A DNA stretch of 64,000 bases from JBFHFS01 sp041583495 (GCA_041583495.1 JBFHFS010000004.1:95063-159062); one strand, 5' to 3'. Shown: positions 53,491-62,367, numbered from the stretch's first letter. Numbers and translations: made by a program. The notes: generated by a model from the sequence alone, not told the origin.

Positions 53491-54144
53491 ATGAACAAAT
53501 TCAGCAAACAATATTTTGTTTTTCTGTTGGTGGTGCTTTTTCAGGTATCGGTTGTGGAAAGTCGTGGTGATGTGTTGGAGACCTTGCGCACGTCAAAAAA
53601 AATTATGCCCGTAAGTAGTTTAACAGCGCCTTACTTTGCCATCCAGATATTGGCACTTAAACTACCTCCTACCAATCCCGCCTTTTTTTCTAATGTGGAA
53701 CTGGCCTACGAGTATAACTGTAACGATGGATTTGTACGGTATACGGTGGGCCCTTATGAGTCTTATGCTCTGGCAAAAGCCGATATTGAGCGGGTTCGTG
53801 CATTGGGGTTCGAGGATCCTTTTGTGGTAGATGTAAGGAAATACGATTTAAAGGAAGATTACAGCAGCGCCTTCCGGTTCGATGAGAAAGGAAAGCTACC
53901 GCCCGACCCTAAGGGGATTTACACCATCCAGCTGGCCGCTTTTCGCTATCCGGTATATGTTTCCCACTTCGCCGAGTTCGAAAATGTGATGGAGTTTTAC
54001 TTTAAAGATGAGATTTACCGCTATTGCGTTGGGAAATACAGTGGCGACAAGGCTCTCGAAAATCTGGCACGGGTAAGAGCCATGGGTTATCCACAAGCCT
54101 ATTTAGTTTTGCTCGAAAATTATCTTCCCTTTCAGATAGAGTGA
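53491..54144 (+). CDS. secreted protein with two SPOR-like repeats
   Basis: The 217-residue protein has a signal peptide (FVFLLVVLFQVSVVES). Two SPOR-like units follow: unit 1 (YFAIQILALKLP ... VRYTVGPYESY ... RVRALGFEDPFVV) and unit 2 (YTIQLAAFRYP ... YRYCVGKYSGD ... RVRAMGYPQAYLV). SPOR domains bind denuded glycan strands of peptidoglycan. It follows the PorE-like gene by 32 bases, so it is probably part of the adhesin unit. Start 53491 was chosen because the longer frame opens at TTG. I know of no named homologue. Confidence 0.72.
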   Translation: MNKFSKQYFVFLLVVLFQVSVVESRGDVLETLRTSKKIMPVSSLTAPYFAIQILALKLPPTNPAFFSNVELAYEYNCNDGFVRYTVGPYESYALAKADIERVRALGFEDPFVVDVRKYDLKEDYSSAFRFDEKGKLPPDPKGIYTIQLAAFRYPVYVSHFAEFENVMEFYFKDEIYRYCVGKYSGDKALENLARVRAMGYPQAYLVLLENYLPFQIE

Positions 54145-54152
54145 ATTTATTG

Positions 54153-54160
54153 TACTTTTG
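54153..54160 (+). promoter_or_regulatory. -7 box of rnpB
   Basis: TACTTTTG matches TAnnTTTG. Transcription would begin about 54166-54168, exactly where the P1 helix of RNase P RNA begins. The box overlaps no coding sequence. Confidence 0.65.
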
Positions 54161-54164
54161 TGTC

Positions 54165-54530
54165 ATCAGCAAGCCGGCTTGTCGCCTCATCTTTTTGGGG
54201 AGGAAAGTCCGGACAACGCAAGGCACCGCGCTTCCTAACGGGAAGACAATCGTAAGGTTGTTGTAATGTAACAGAAAATGACCGCCTTCGGGTAAGGGTG
54301 AAAAGGCAGGGTAAGAGCCTACCGGTGTTCTGGGTGACCAGGACAGCCGTACATCATGCGGGTTGCAAGACCATGTAAATCTCGGTTCCTTTGGTACAGG
54401 GTTGCCCGCCCTGATTCTTTTTTAAGAAGCCGTGAAGGGTAGGTCGCTTCAGGCAGCAGGTGACTGCTGTCGCAGATCAATGACAAGCCTCCCATTGGGA
54501 GACAGAATCCGGCTTACAGGCTTGCTGTTT
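54165..54530 (+). ncRNA. rnpB: RNase P RNA (class A)
   Basis: This catalytic RNA trims the 5' leader of pre-tRNAs. The universally conserved CR-I element GAGGAAAGTCCGG is at 54200-54212 and the 3' partner ACAGAATCCGGCTTA at 54502-54516 (helix P4). Helix P1 pairs AGCAAGCC (54168-54175) with GGCTTGCT (54519-54526). A run of nine T at 54528-54536 acts as terminator. The length of about 365 fits Bacteroidota. Ends are set to within a few bases. Confidence 0.95.
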
Positions 54531-54546
54531 TTTTTTATTCTTACTT

Positions 54547-55854
54547 ATGGCGGAGTTGATTCAAAAAATAAAGACATTCCTCCTTGAGGAAATGTGGCGT
54601 ATTCGCCGCGATGAGACCAGTAAAAGACAATATTGGCTCATCCGGGCTTTGCGCATTTTTTTTCTCGCCGTCCGCCGTTTTGTCACCGACAATGGTACCC
54701 AAAAAGCGACCGCTCTTACATTCTACTCCTTCCTTTCGGTGGTGCCGGTTGTGGCTATGGCCTTTGGCATCGCCAAGGGGTTTGGCTTTAGAGAAGCCCT
54801 CGAAGTTGAGATCCAACAACAATTGGTGGGCCACGAAGAAGTGATTCAGTGGATCGAAGAATTTGCCCTCCGCTATTTAGACAATACCAAAGGGGGCATG
54901 ATCGCCGGCATTGGATTCGGAATTTTACTCTATGCCGTGATGCAGGTCCTCATCAGCATTGAAGCTGCCTTTAACGATATCTGGAACGTGAAAAAAGCAC
55001 GTTCCTTTGTAAGAATGTTCAGTGATTACCTTTCTATCGTTTTAGTGGCTATCCTTCTTCTGGTTACCTCAAGTAGCATTGTGGTTTTTATCGCCAACCG
55101 AATCCAGGATCTGGGCATTGGAAAATTTGGCAGTTCATTTGTGATTTGGGTGGCCCCTTATATCATGGTCTGGACCGTTTTTTCACTGGTGTTAATGATT
55201 ATGCCCAACACTAAGGTTAAGCCCCTGGCAGCTATTTTTGGCGGGGTGGTGGCCGGAACCCTGTTTTTGCTGGTTCAATATTTATACATCTATTTTCAGG
55301 TTGGGGTGTCGCGTTATAATGCCATTTATGGAAGTTTTGCTGCGCTCCCGCTCTTTCTTATCCTGATGCGCACCAGTTGGGTTATCGTTATCTTTGGGGC
55401 AGAACTCTCTTTCGCCTTTCAGAATGAGCGAAGCTTTGAGTTTGAAGTGGAAACCAAAACCATGAGTCTGCATACCCGTAAGTTGGTTGCCCTGGTGCTG
55501 GTAAGTGAGGTGGTGAAAACTTTTTCCAGAGGCGAGATGGCCCAATCGGCCCTGGAATTGTCCTCGGGGTTGCGGCTGCCTATAAGGCTTGTGAATGAGG
55601 TGGTTACGCAGTTGATGGATGCCGGCATCCTGGTCGAACTCAATGTGGCCGGCAATAGGGAAATGGTGTTGCAGCCTGCTTATGATATCCGGAAAATGGA
55701 TATCGCCGGCGTTTTGAATCGAATTGAACACTCAGGTTACTCGGGCCTTATTCCCGATGACATTGATTCGGTTTCGGTTATCAGGGAGTCCCTGAAGGAG
55801 TTGGAAGATCGGTTTATGCAGATGCCCTCCAATAGATTGTTAATGGATATATAA
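54547..55854 (+). CDS. YihY/virulence factor BrkB family membrane protein
   Basis: The 435-residue protein has about six membrane helices in its first 290 residues, with the family start TDNGTQKATALTFYSFLSVV and FGAELSFAFQNE at the last helix. The C-terminal 130 residues form a soluble winged-helix-like domain. The old name RNase BN for this family is a misassignment. Function is unknown. The gene starts 10 bases after the rnpB T-run. Confidence 0.87.
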   Translation: MAELIQKIKTFLLEEMWRIRRDETSKRQYWLIRALRIFFLAVRRFVTDNGTQKATALTFYSFLSVVPVVAMAFGIAKGFGFREALEVEIQQQLVGHEEVIQWIEEFALRYLDNTKGGMIAGIGFGILLYAVMQVLISIEAAFNDIWNVKKARSFVRMFSDYLSIVLVAILLLVTSSSIVVFIANRIQDLGIGKFGSSFVIWVAPYIMVWTVFSLVLMIMPNTKVKPLAAIFGGVVAGTLFLLVQYLYIYFQVGVSRYNAIYGSFAALPLFLILMRTSWVIVIFGAELSFAFQNERSFEFEVETKTMSLHTRKLVALVLVSEVVKTFSRGEMAQSALELSSGLRLPIRLVNEVVTQLMDAGILVELNVAGNREMVLQPAYDIRKMDIAGVLNRIEHSGYSGLIPDDIDSVSVIRESLKELEDRFMQMPSNRLLMDI

Positions 55855-56045
55855 AAGGCATCCCCGATAGGTTGAACTTGTTGAAGTTTCCGTTTGTTTT
55901 AATACAACCGTGATATTTTATACATTTAGTGCCACTGTTGGGGCGAATTATATGATTTTAAATTCTACGTGTTAACTGGGGGTGTTTCCCTCTTTTCAGG
56001 TTTTTCGTTTTAACTGTACATCTAATTTTTTCAATTCTTGAATAT

Positions 56046-56858
56046 ATGAAGAATAGTGTAATTTATAAATGGTTCTTTTCGGGTCTAATTATCTCGATGC
56101 TTGTGTGGTCATGTTCCACTGTGCCCATTACAGGGCGCAAGCAGCTCAATTTGCTTCCCGAGTCGGAGTTGATGGCGATGAGCCTTACAGAATATCAGAC
56201 CTTCCTTGGGCAGAATAAACTCTCCGGTAATACCCAACAGGCTCAAATGGTTACCCGGGTGGGTAAACGAATCGCTACCGCGGTAGAGACTTTCTTTGCC
56301 GAGCATCAGATGAGCGATCGCATTAAAGATTTTGAATGGGAGTTTAACCTGGTCGAAGACGATACCCCCAATGCCTGGTGTATGCCTGGAGGTAAAGTGG
56401 TGGTTTATACCGGTATATTACCCATTACACAGGACGAAACAGGTCTGGCAGTGGTGATGGGCCATGAAATTGCCCATGCGGTGGCCCGCCATGGAAATGA
56501 GCGGATGAGTCAGCAGATGGGCGTTCAATTGGGACAAGTGGCTTTGTCGGTCGCACTGGAAGAAAAAAGTGAGGAAACCAAGAGTATCTTTGCCTCGGTG
56601 TATGGTGTTGGCAGTCAGGTTCTTTTGATGTTGCCCTATTCCCGCACGCATGAAACCGAAGCCGATAAGATGGGGTTGGTGTTTATGGCCATGGCCGGAT
56701 ACAACCCTGAGGAAGCCGTTAGCTTTTGGCAGCGGATGAGCGAGTTGGGCGGACAGAAACCCCCGGAATTCCTAAGTACCCATCCGGCCGATGAAACCCG
56801 GGTAAAAGATCTTAAAGCCTATTTACCTGAGGCGCTTAAGTACTATAAAGGCCAATAG
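56046..56858 (+). CDS. M48 family metalloprotease, lipoprotein
   Basis: The 270-residue protein has a lipobox (MLVWSCS) and the M48 zinc site HEIAHAVARH with HE at residues 140-141; the third ligand lies in ETEADKMGL. NAWCMPGGKVVVYTGIL is the conserved pre-active-site strand. It resembles BepA/LoiP-type proteases that control outer-membrane protein assembly, without a TPR domain. It stands alone. Confidence 0.9.
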   Translation: MKNSVIYKWFFSGLIISMLVWSCSTVPITGRKQLNLLPESELMAMSLTEYQTFLGQNKLSGNTQQAQMVTRVGKRIATAVETFFAEHQMSDRIKDFEWEFNLVEDDTPNAWCMPGGKVVVYTGILPITQDETGLAVVMGHEIAHAVARHGNERMSQQMGVQLGQVALSVALEEKSEETKSIFASVYGVGSQVLLMLPYSRTHETEADKMGLVFMAMAGYNPEEAVSFWQRMSELGGQKPPEFLSTHPADETRVKDLKAYLPEALKYYKGQ

Positions 56859-57224
56859 CCAGCCTTCGGCATCGGTGGACGATGGGTTCCTGATCTCTTA
56901 TTTCAAGGTGCATCTAACCATCAACCGTTTTTCAAGATGAATGGCTTCAAAATAGGGAAGGGCTATTGGCTCATCGTCGATTGCTTTGGCCTTAAAAGCC
57001 GAGCTGAGTATCCTGGGGGGCACTCCAACTGGATTCGGGGCATCTGTTATGCCCCTTGTATACCCATTAATCATTATTATTGTGGTATTGTCGATAGATG
57101 AAAGGCCAACCAGCCCTAACCTCCGGTAAGCCCCTGCCTGGGGCGACCAGGCTTTTTAGAGGTAATACATGGTGTCAGCAAACCCATGGGTCCGATGGTG
57201 AGCCATTTAATTTTCGGGGGGCTG
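56859..57224. other. 366-bp convergent intergenic region
   Basis: It lies between the M48 gene (plus) and kdsA (minus). A 54-codon plus-strand frame from 56936 shows no recognisable product. No terminator hairpin with a T-run was found. I see nothing else in it. Confidence 0.4.
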
Positions 57225-58046
57225 TTAAAAGGTGTTGATGGTCGACCGGATGGCGCTCAGCTTCACTAAAAGATCTTTTAGCAGGTCTAGTCTGAGCATA
57301 TTGGCTCCGTCACTTTTGGCATTGGCCGGATCGAAGTGGGTTTCAATAAAAATTCCGTCGCATCCGGTAGCGATTCCGGCGCGGGCAACCGTTTCGATGA
57401 GTTCGGGTTTACCACCGGTTACACCCGATAGCTGGTTGGGTTGTTGCAGGGAGTGTGTGATGTCGAGCACCACGGGAACCTGCATTTTTTGCATAGTTGG
57501 AATACCGCGATAATCTACGATAAGATCCTGATAGCCAAAAGTGGTTCCCCTGTCCGTTACCATAACCTGGTTGTTGCCACTGTCGCGCACCTTGTTGATG
57601 GCAAAGAGCATAGCCTCAGGCGCCAGAAACTGACCTTTCTTAATATTTACCACCTTGCCGGTTTGGGCAGCGGCGACCAATAGATCGGTTTGTCTGCACA
57701 AGAAGGCGGGTATCTGCAGCATATCTACATATTCGGCGGCCATGGCTGCTTCGCCTGCCCCATGAATGTCGGTGACGGTGGGAACATCGAAGGTCTCCGA
57801 AACTTTACGCAGGATTTTCAGTGCCTTTTCATCACCAATGCCACTGAACGAATCGATTCGTGAACGGTTGGCTTTTCGGTAGGAACCTTTAAAAACGTAC
57901 GGGATCTTGAGGTCATTGGTGATTTTTACCACCTCTTCGGCGATGCGAAGCGCCATGGTTTCACTTTCAATGGCACAGGGTCCGGCCAACAGGAAGAACT
58001 GTCCGCTGTTGGTGTTTTTTATCCTGGGAATCTCGTTGATATTCAT
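57225..58046 (-). CDS. kdsA: 3-deoxy-8-phosphooctulonate synthase (KDO-8-P synthase)
   Basis: The 273-residue enzyme joins phosphoenolpyruvate and arabinose 5-phosphate to form KDO-8-P for lipopolysaccharide. FFLLAGPCAIES carries a Cys at the metal position, and FKGSYRKANRSR and DIHGAGEAA are present. The Cys marks the metal-dependent class (as in Aquifex), unlike E. coli, which has Asn there. It follows rarA by 70 bases on the same strand. Confidence 0.93.
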   Translation of the reverse strand: MNINEIPRIKNTNSGQFFLLAGPCAIESETMALRIAEEVVKITNDLKIPYVFKGSYRKANRSRIDSFSGIGDEKALKILRKVSETFDVPTVTDIHGAGEAAMAAEYVDMLQIPAFLCRQTDLLVAAAQTGKVVNIKKGQFLAPEAMLFAINKVRDSGNNQVMVTDRGTTFGYQDLIVDYRGIPTMQKMQVPVVLDITHSLQQPNQLSGVTGGKPELIETVARAGIATGCDGIFIETHFDPANAKSDGANMLRLDLLKDLLVKLSAIRSTINTF

Positions 58047-58116
58047 ATTGGTTTTGTTTTATTGTGCTGGTTCGTATTCGAATGGAGAATAGAGGGCTGT
58101 TGTTTTACAGGGGTTA

Positions 58117-59391
58117 TTATTCCTTATTCCACAATTTTTTCAATCGTTCTGCAATTTTGTTCTCCTGAGGATTGTTTTGTGCTTTGTAGAGTCGCTCTTC
58201 TTTAACCTGTTGAGGCATGTAGTCCTGCAATACAAAGTTACCCTCGTAGCTGTGCGCATATTTGTATCCTTTCCCGTAATCAAGCTCCTTAAGTAACTTG
58301 GTAGGTGCGTTTCGCAAATGGAGGGGTACCGGCAGATTTCCGGTGCGTTTTACCAATTCCTGTGCCTGGTTGATGGCCATATAGGCCGAATTGCTTTTGG
58401 GACTGGTGGCCAGGTAAATGGTGGCTTCGCTGAGTATGATGCGGGCTTCGGGCCATCCAACCATCTTGATGGCTTCAAAGGCATTGGTAGCCAGGAGCAG
58501 GGCGTTGGGGTTGGCCAGGCCCACGTCTTCGGCGGCCGAAATAATAAGACGACGTGCAATAAACTTAGGGTCCTCGCCTCCCTCCACCATACGTGCCAGC
58601 CAGTAAACGGCAGCGTCCGGGTCGCTGCCCCGTATCGACTTGATAAAGGCTGAGATGACATCGTAATGGACCTCCCCGTTTTTGTCGTATTGAGCCGGAT
58701 TCTGCTGAAGATGGCGGGTAACATTTTCGTTGGTTATCTCAATGGTCTGATCCTCTTCGAAGGCGTTGGATATCAGTTCTATAATATTAAGAAACTTGCG
58801 GGCATCGCCTCCCGAATACCGGAGTAGTGCTTCTTCTTCTTTTAAATTCGTTTTCCGGGTCTTTAAAACGATGTCTTCGTTCATCACCCTGTGGTAAAGA
58901 ACCATAAGATCTTCTTTTGCCAAAGGCTTAAGCACATATACCTGACACCGCGAAAGAAGCGGAGAGATGACTTCGAAGGAAGGGTTCTCTGTGGTGGCGC
59001 CAATCAGGGTTACAACACCCTCCTCAACGGCGCCCAAAAGACTGTCTTGTTGCGATTTGCTGAAGCGGTGTATCTCATCGATGAACAGAATGGGAGAGGG
59101 CGAATTGAAGAACCGCGTCTTGCGGGCATTTTCAATAGCCTCCCGTACATCCTTCACCCCTGAGCTGACCGCCGAAAGCACATAAAAGGGGCGTTCTAAC
59201 TCCTTGGCTATTATTCGCGCAAGGGTTGTTTTTCCTACCCCCGGGGGGCCCCATAATATTATTGAAGAAATGCGTTTGGAAGTTACCATTTGATACAAAA
59301 CAGCCCCTTCCCCAACCAAATGCTTCTGACCAATGTATTGGTCGAGGGTTCGGGGTCGCATGCGTTCTGCTAATGGAGGATAGTCGCTCAT
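58117..59391 (-). CDS. rarA: replication-associated recombination protein A (AAA+ ATPase)
   Basis: The 424-residue protein starts MSDYPPLAERMRPRTLDQYI, has Walker A GPPGVGKTTLAR, Walker B ILFIDEIHRF and the clamp-loader-like C-domain (YWLARMVEGGEDPKFIARRL, EDVGLANPNAL). RarA/MgsA acts at stalled replication forks. Start 59391 was chosen over 59415 because MSDYPPLAERMRP is the family N-terminus and a -7 box lies at 59413-59420. Confidence 0.94.
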   Translation of the reverse strand: MSDYPPLAERMRPRTLDQYIGQKHLVGEGAVLYQMVTSKRISSIILWGPPGVGKTTLARIIAKELERPFYVLSAVSSGVKDVREAIENARKTRFFNSPSPILFIDEIHRFSKSQQDSLLGAVEEGVVTLIGATTENPSFEVISPLLSRCQVYVLKPLAKEDLMVLYHRVMNEDIVLKTRKTNLKEEEALLRYSGGDARKFLNIIELISNAFEEDQTIEITNENVTRHLQQNPAQYDKNGEVHYDVISAFIKSIRGSDPDAAVYWLARMVEGGEDPKFIARRLIISAAEDVGLANPNALLLATNAFEAIKMVGWPEARIILSEATIYLATSPKSNSAYMAINQAQELVKRTGNLPVPLHLRNAPTKLLKELDYGKGYKYAHSYEGNFVLQDYMPQQVKEERLYKAQNNPQENKIAERLKKLWNKE

Positions 59392-59412
59392 GTCTTGAAA
59401 AATTCTTACTTG

Positions 59413-59420
59413 CAAAGGTA
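59413..59420 (-). promoter_or_regulatory. -7 box of rarA
   Basis: Minus-strand TACCTTTG matches TAnnTTTG and would start transcription about 59406, 15 bases before the chosen rarA ATG. It overlaps the longer alternative start, which argues against that start. Confidence 0.5.
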
Positions 59421-59516
59421 CAAAAAGAATAGTGAGTGGATAACTCAGGTGGAGAGGTTTTCGTCGTCCTTCGTGCAGTGGGTTATTTAGAATTAGTCTA
59501 TTTAATTCTTATTCCC

Positions 59517-59524
59517 TATCTTTG
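59517..59524 (+). promoter_or_regulatory. -7 box of the quinone-reductase-like gene
   Basis: TATCTTTG matches TAnnTTTG. It would give a leader of about 65 bases before the ATG at 59595. Confidence 0.45.
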
Positions 59525-59594
59525 CAATGTTTTCTTATTTCAAAATATTGAGAACCATTTACCCGGGCAAACCGTTAACTGAGAAATAAAAATT

Positions 59595-60200
59595 ATGCAA
59601 CATTTAATAATTAGCGCACATCCATCCCCCGACAGCTTTAGTAATGTTTTGGTAAAAGCCCTCTCCGATTACAGTCGTAAAAATGGGCTTGAGGTTGTTG
59701 TGCGCGACCTGTATCAATCCAATTTTGATCCCATGTTAAGCGGTTCCGATTTAGCCGGAATTAAAGCCGGGGAGGTGCCGGTAGATATATTGGTTGAACA
59801 GCAGTATTTGGCTTCTGCCGACGTCGTGTCGGTGGTGTATCCTCTTTGGTGGGGTAGCTTCCCTGCTGTACTCAAGGGTTATTTCGACCGGGTTTTAACC
59901 AACGGATTTGCCTATAAAATCGGCTCCGATGGGGTGGAGGGACTTCTGGTGGGGAAAAAGGCCTTTTTGCATACCTCCATGGGAAATACCGTTGAAGAGT
60001 ATGAGAATAAAGGTTTGTTAAAGGCCTTCAGGCAGATTCACGGGAGCGAAGTATTTGGTTTTTGTGGCATCGAAGTGGCCAGCCATAATTTCTATCCTCA
60101 AATACCCTCGGCGACCTCCGCCATAATAGATCAAAATATCGAAAAGGCTCTTAAGGGCTATAAAGCGGTGTTTCAAGAGGAAATCGTGACCCGCAATTAA
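59595..60200 (+). CDS. NAD(P)H-dependent oxidoreductase (quinone reductase family)
   Basis: The 201-residue protein is a flavodoxin-fold NAD(P)H dehydrogenase: HLIISAHPSPDSFSNVLVKA (flavin phosphate loop), YPLWWGSFPAVLKGYFDRVL (active-site block) and LHTSMGNTVEEYENKG. Family members (NQO/MdaB/YwrO type) reduce quinones or serve as ancillary subunits of potassium efflux systems. No Kef partner lies in the window. Confidence 0.87.
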   Translation: MQHLIISAHPSPDSFSNVLVKALSDYSRKNGLEVVVRDLYQSNFDPMLSGSDLAGIKAGEVPVDILVEQQYLASADVVSVVYPLWWGSFPAVLKGYFDRVLTNGFAYKIGSDGVEGLLVGKKAFLHTSMGNTVEEYENKGLLKAFRQIHGSEVFGFCGIEVASHNFYPQIPSATSAIIDQNIEKALKGYKAVFQEEIVTRN

Positions 60201-60218
60201 CAACTGGATTAAATATCC

Positions 60219-60431
60219 TCATTGCCCGGGGGGGCCTATAAGTGTTCGGATTTCATCCTCCCTGGGATAGGGTACATCATGTTGTTCTCCCTGGCGGTCG
60301 TTGAATTCAAGTTTTTTAATATAACTGGCCTTTGGTGGGGCATGAAACCTTTTGTCTTTTTTGGGGGCCACAGTTTCGGCTTTCGGTGCACCACAATGCC
60401 CATATCCTAAAATTTGTTTCAACATTACCAT
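60219..60431 (-). CDS. small hypothetical protein
   Basis: A 70-residue frame with ATG starts at 60431 and 60425 encodes a Lys/Pro/Glu-rich soluble peptide (KKDKRFHAPPKASYIKKLEF, EDEIRTLIGPPGQ). The opposite strand of the same segment encodes a hydrophobic, unlikely product. The gene would be convergent with the oxidoreductase and divergent from yigZ. I do not recognise it and see no promoter. It could be a real small protein or chance. Confidence 0.35.
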   Translation of the reverse strand: MVMLKQILGYGHCGAPKAETVAPKKDKRFHAPPKASYIKKLEFNDRQGEQHDVPYPREDEIRTLIGPPGQ

Positions 60432-60478
60432 TCACATTCTTTCATTATCCGGCTTCTTATCGTACACTCATAATTTAC

Positions 60479-60486
60479 TACCTTTG
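60479..60486 (+). promoter_or_regulatory. -7 box of yigZ
   Basis: TACCTTTG matches TAnnTTTG, 19 bases before the ATG at 60506, so the leader would be about 13 bases. Confidence 0.5.
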
Positions 60487-60505
60487 CAGGTAAAGCCATC
60501 TTTTT

Positions 60506-61111
60506 ATGTCAGTTTCTGATATTTTCCAAACCATTGAGTCGCCTTCCGAGGGTATTTATAAAGAAAAGGGGAGTAAGTTTATTGCTTTTGCCTTTCCTGT
60601 ATTCGATGTGGACAGTATTAAGAGTCATATTGATGAACTGAAGCATCGCTATTACGATGCCCGGCATCATTGTTTTGCCTGGCAATTGGGTACCGATGGC
60701 ATGAATTACAGGGCCAACGACGATGGGGAACCCTCCGGGACCGGAGGAAAACCTATTCTGGGTCAGATTCGTTCTCATCAGCTGACCAATTTGCTGATTG
60801 TGGTGGTTCGCTATTTTGGGGGCACAAAGCTGGGAACCAGCGGACTCAGTCAGGCTTATAAATTGGCCTCGTTGGATGCTTTGTCCAATGCGGTGGTGGT
60901 AGAACGAACAGTGAATCGATCACTGTCCCTGAATTTTCCTTATGATTTGATGAATCAGGTTATGCGGATAATCCATGAGGAAGAAGCTGAAATTGTAGAG
61001 CAATTCTTCCAGGCCGATTGCATGGTTCGCCTTTCGGTTCGGTTATCGGCATACGACAGGATGGTGGAGCGTTTCAATAAGCTGGAACCGGTGGTTGTTG
61101 AGTTGGACTGA
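60506..61111 (+). CDS. yigZ: YigZ/IMPACT family protein
   Basis: The 201-residue protein has the IMPACT N-domain (KEKGSKFIAFAFPV, ARHHCFAWQLG, NDDGEPSGTGGKPILGQI, VVVRYFGGTKLGTSGLSQAY) and the C-terminal DUF1949 alpha-beta domain. Eukaryotic IMPACT regulates Gcn2; the bacterial role is not clear. Monocistronic. Confidence 0.9.
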   Translation: MSVSDIFQTIESPSEGIYKEKGSKFIAFAFPVFDVDSIKSHIDELKHRYYDARHHCFAWQLGTDGMNYRANDDGEPSGTGGKPILGQIRSHQLTNLLIVVVRYFGGTKLGTSGLSQAYKLASLDALSNAVVVERTVNRSLSLNFPYDLMNQVMRIIHEEEAEIVEQFFQADCMVRLSVRLSAYDRMVERFNKLEPVVVELD

Positions 61112-61282
61112 AAAGACTCTTTACGGTTTCTTATGAATATTCTTGATTCAGGGGAATGAGAAGGTTGGTTACATAGATTTATTTCGCTGGTTCTTCGTTT
61201 GGGCATTGCTTTTTCTATGGGATTTTAAGATATTTAGGATTGTGAAGCATTTTTTGACAAAAGGAAAAGAGGACTGCATTTA

Positions 61283-61314
61283 TTGATGGTATCATTTCTT
61301 TTGTTATACATTTG
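61283..61314 (+). promoter_or_regulatory. promoter of the SMP-30-like gene
   Basis: TTG at 61283-61285 and TACATTTG at 61307-61314 are 21 bases apart, within the Bacteroidota range. The leader would be about 80 bases. Confidence 0.45.
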
Positions 61315-61400
61315 CATCCCTATGATTTTCTTTGAAAAAAAAGACGAATTCATAATCCGGGGCTGAGGGATTGAAAGGGATCTAATTGGAGGGTTTAATT

Positions 61401-62327
61401 ATGAAAAAGATACTTTTAGTATTTGCATTGGGTCTGGGGTTTATTCTGAGCCAGTGCCGTCCTGTGTCCAATAATGATGGTTTGTATTCCGCTTATGATG
61501 TCAGCAGGGATTCCATCTTTATGCCCTGGGCGGAAGGTCCCGCTGTAGATACTCAGGGAAACCTGTATGCTGTTAATTTTGGGGAAAGAGGCACCATCGG
61601 GATTATCCGGCAGGGAGGGCAGGCCGAGTTGTTTATAAAGCTTCCTGTGGGTAGTGTTGGCAATGGCATCCGGCTCTGGGGGGATCGGGTTTTGCTGGTA
61701 GCTGATTATACTTTGCATAATATATTGGCCATCGATATTCCTACCCGGGAGATGTGGATATGGGCCCACTGTGCCGACATGAATCAACCCAACGATTTGG
61801 CGGTAAGGAAAGATGGTGTTTTGTTTGCCAGCGACCCTGACTGGGAGAAGGAGACCGGTAATTTATGGAAGATTTTACCCGATGGAAGTGTGCATTTGCT
61901 GGAGGAAGGTATGGGGACAACCAATGGCGTGGAGGTGTCGCCCGATGAAAAACGGCTTTATGTAAATGAATCGGTGCAGCGAAAAATATGGGTTTATGAT
62001 ATCATGGAAAATGGAGATGTGGAAAATAAAAGACTGTTCAAAGAGTTTCCGGATTTTGGAATGGATGGAATGAGATGCGATGTCGAAGGAAACCTTTATG
62101 TAACTCGTTTTGGTAAGGGCACGGTGGTGATTCTTACCCCCGAAGGAAAGGTTAAACGGGAAGTTCTTTTAAAAGGTAAACAACCTACCAATATTGCCTT
62201 TGGTGGCAAAGAGGGAAAAACAGTCTTTGTAACCGTGGCCGACCGTGGATGCATCGAAGCTTTTGAGGTGGATGTTGCAGGGCGATCACAGGAGCTGATC
62301 AACTATTGGGAGGGCCAAAATGATTGA
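61401..62327 (+). CDS. SMP-30/gluconolactonase-like beta-propeller lipoprotein
   Basis: The 308-residue protein has a signal peptide ending in a lipobox-like ILSQC. It shows the SMP-30/gluconolactonase/LRE-like pattern: EGPAVDTQGNLYAVNFGERG, QPNDLAVRKDGVLFASDP, GTTNGVEVSPDEKRLYVNES and DGMRCDVEGNLYVTRFGKGT. The metal-site residues Glu, Asn and Asp are in place. It probably hydrolyses a sugar lactone or related ester in the periplasm; the substrate is not known. Start 61401 gives a compact signal peptide (MKKILLVFALGLGFILSQC). Confidence 0.83.
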   Translation: MKKILLVFALGLGFILSQCRPVSNNDGLYSAYDVSRDSIFMPWAEGPAVDTQGNLYAVNFGERGTIGIIRQGGQAELFIKLPVGSVGNGIRLWGDRVLLVADYTLHNILAIDIPTREMWIWAHCADMNQPNDLAVRKDGVLFASDPDWEKETGNLWKILPDGSVHLLEEGMGTTNGVEVSPDEKRLYVNESVQRKIWVYDIMENGDVENKRLFKEFPDFGMDGMRCDVEGNLYVTRFGKGTVVILTPEGKVKREVLLKGKQPTNIAFGGKEGKTVFVTVADRGCIEAFEVDVAGRSQELINYWEGQND

Positions 62328-62331
62328 AACA

Positions 62332-62367
62332 AAAAAAAGCTGTCTGGATTGCCAGACAGCTTTTTTT
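62332..62367. terminator. bidirectional intrinsic terminator
   Basis: A 16-bp stem (GC-rich core GCTGTCTGG with CCAGACAGC, flanked by seven A-T pairs) around a 4-base loop lies between the convergent SMP-30-like gene and rplS. It works in both directions. Confidence 0.88.

Noticed and set aside
54547..55854. Ribonuclease BN for the YihY-family gene
   Set aside because: The family name is a historical misassignment; true RNase BN/Z is a metallo-beta-lactamase protein, and this is a membrane protein.
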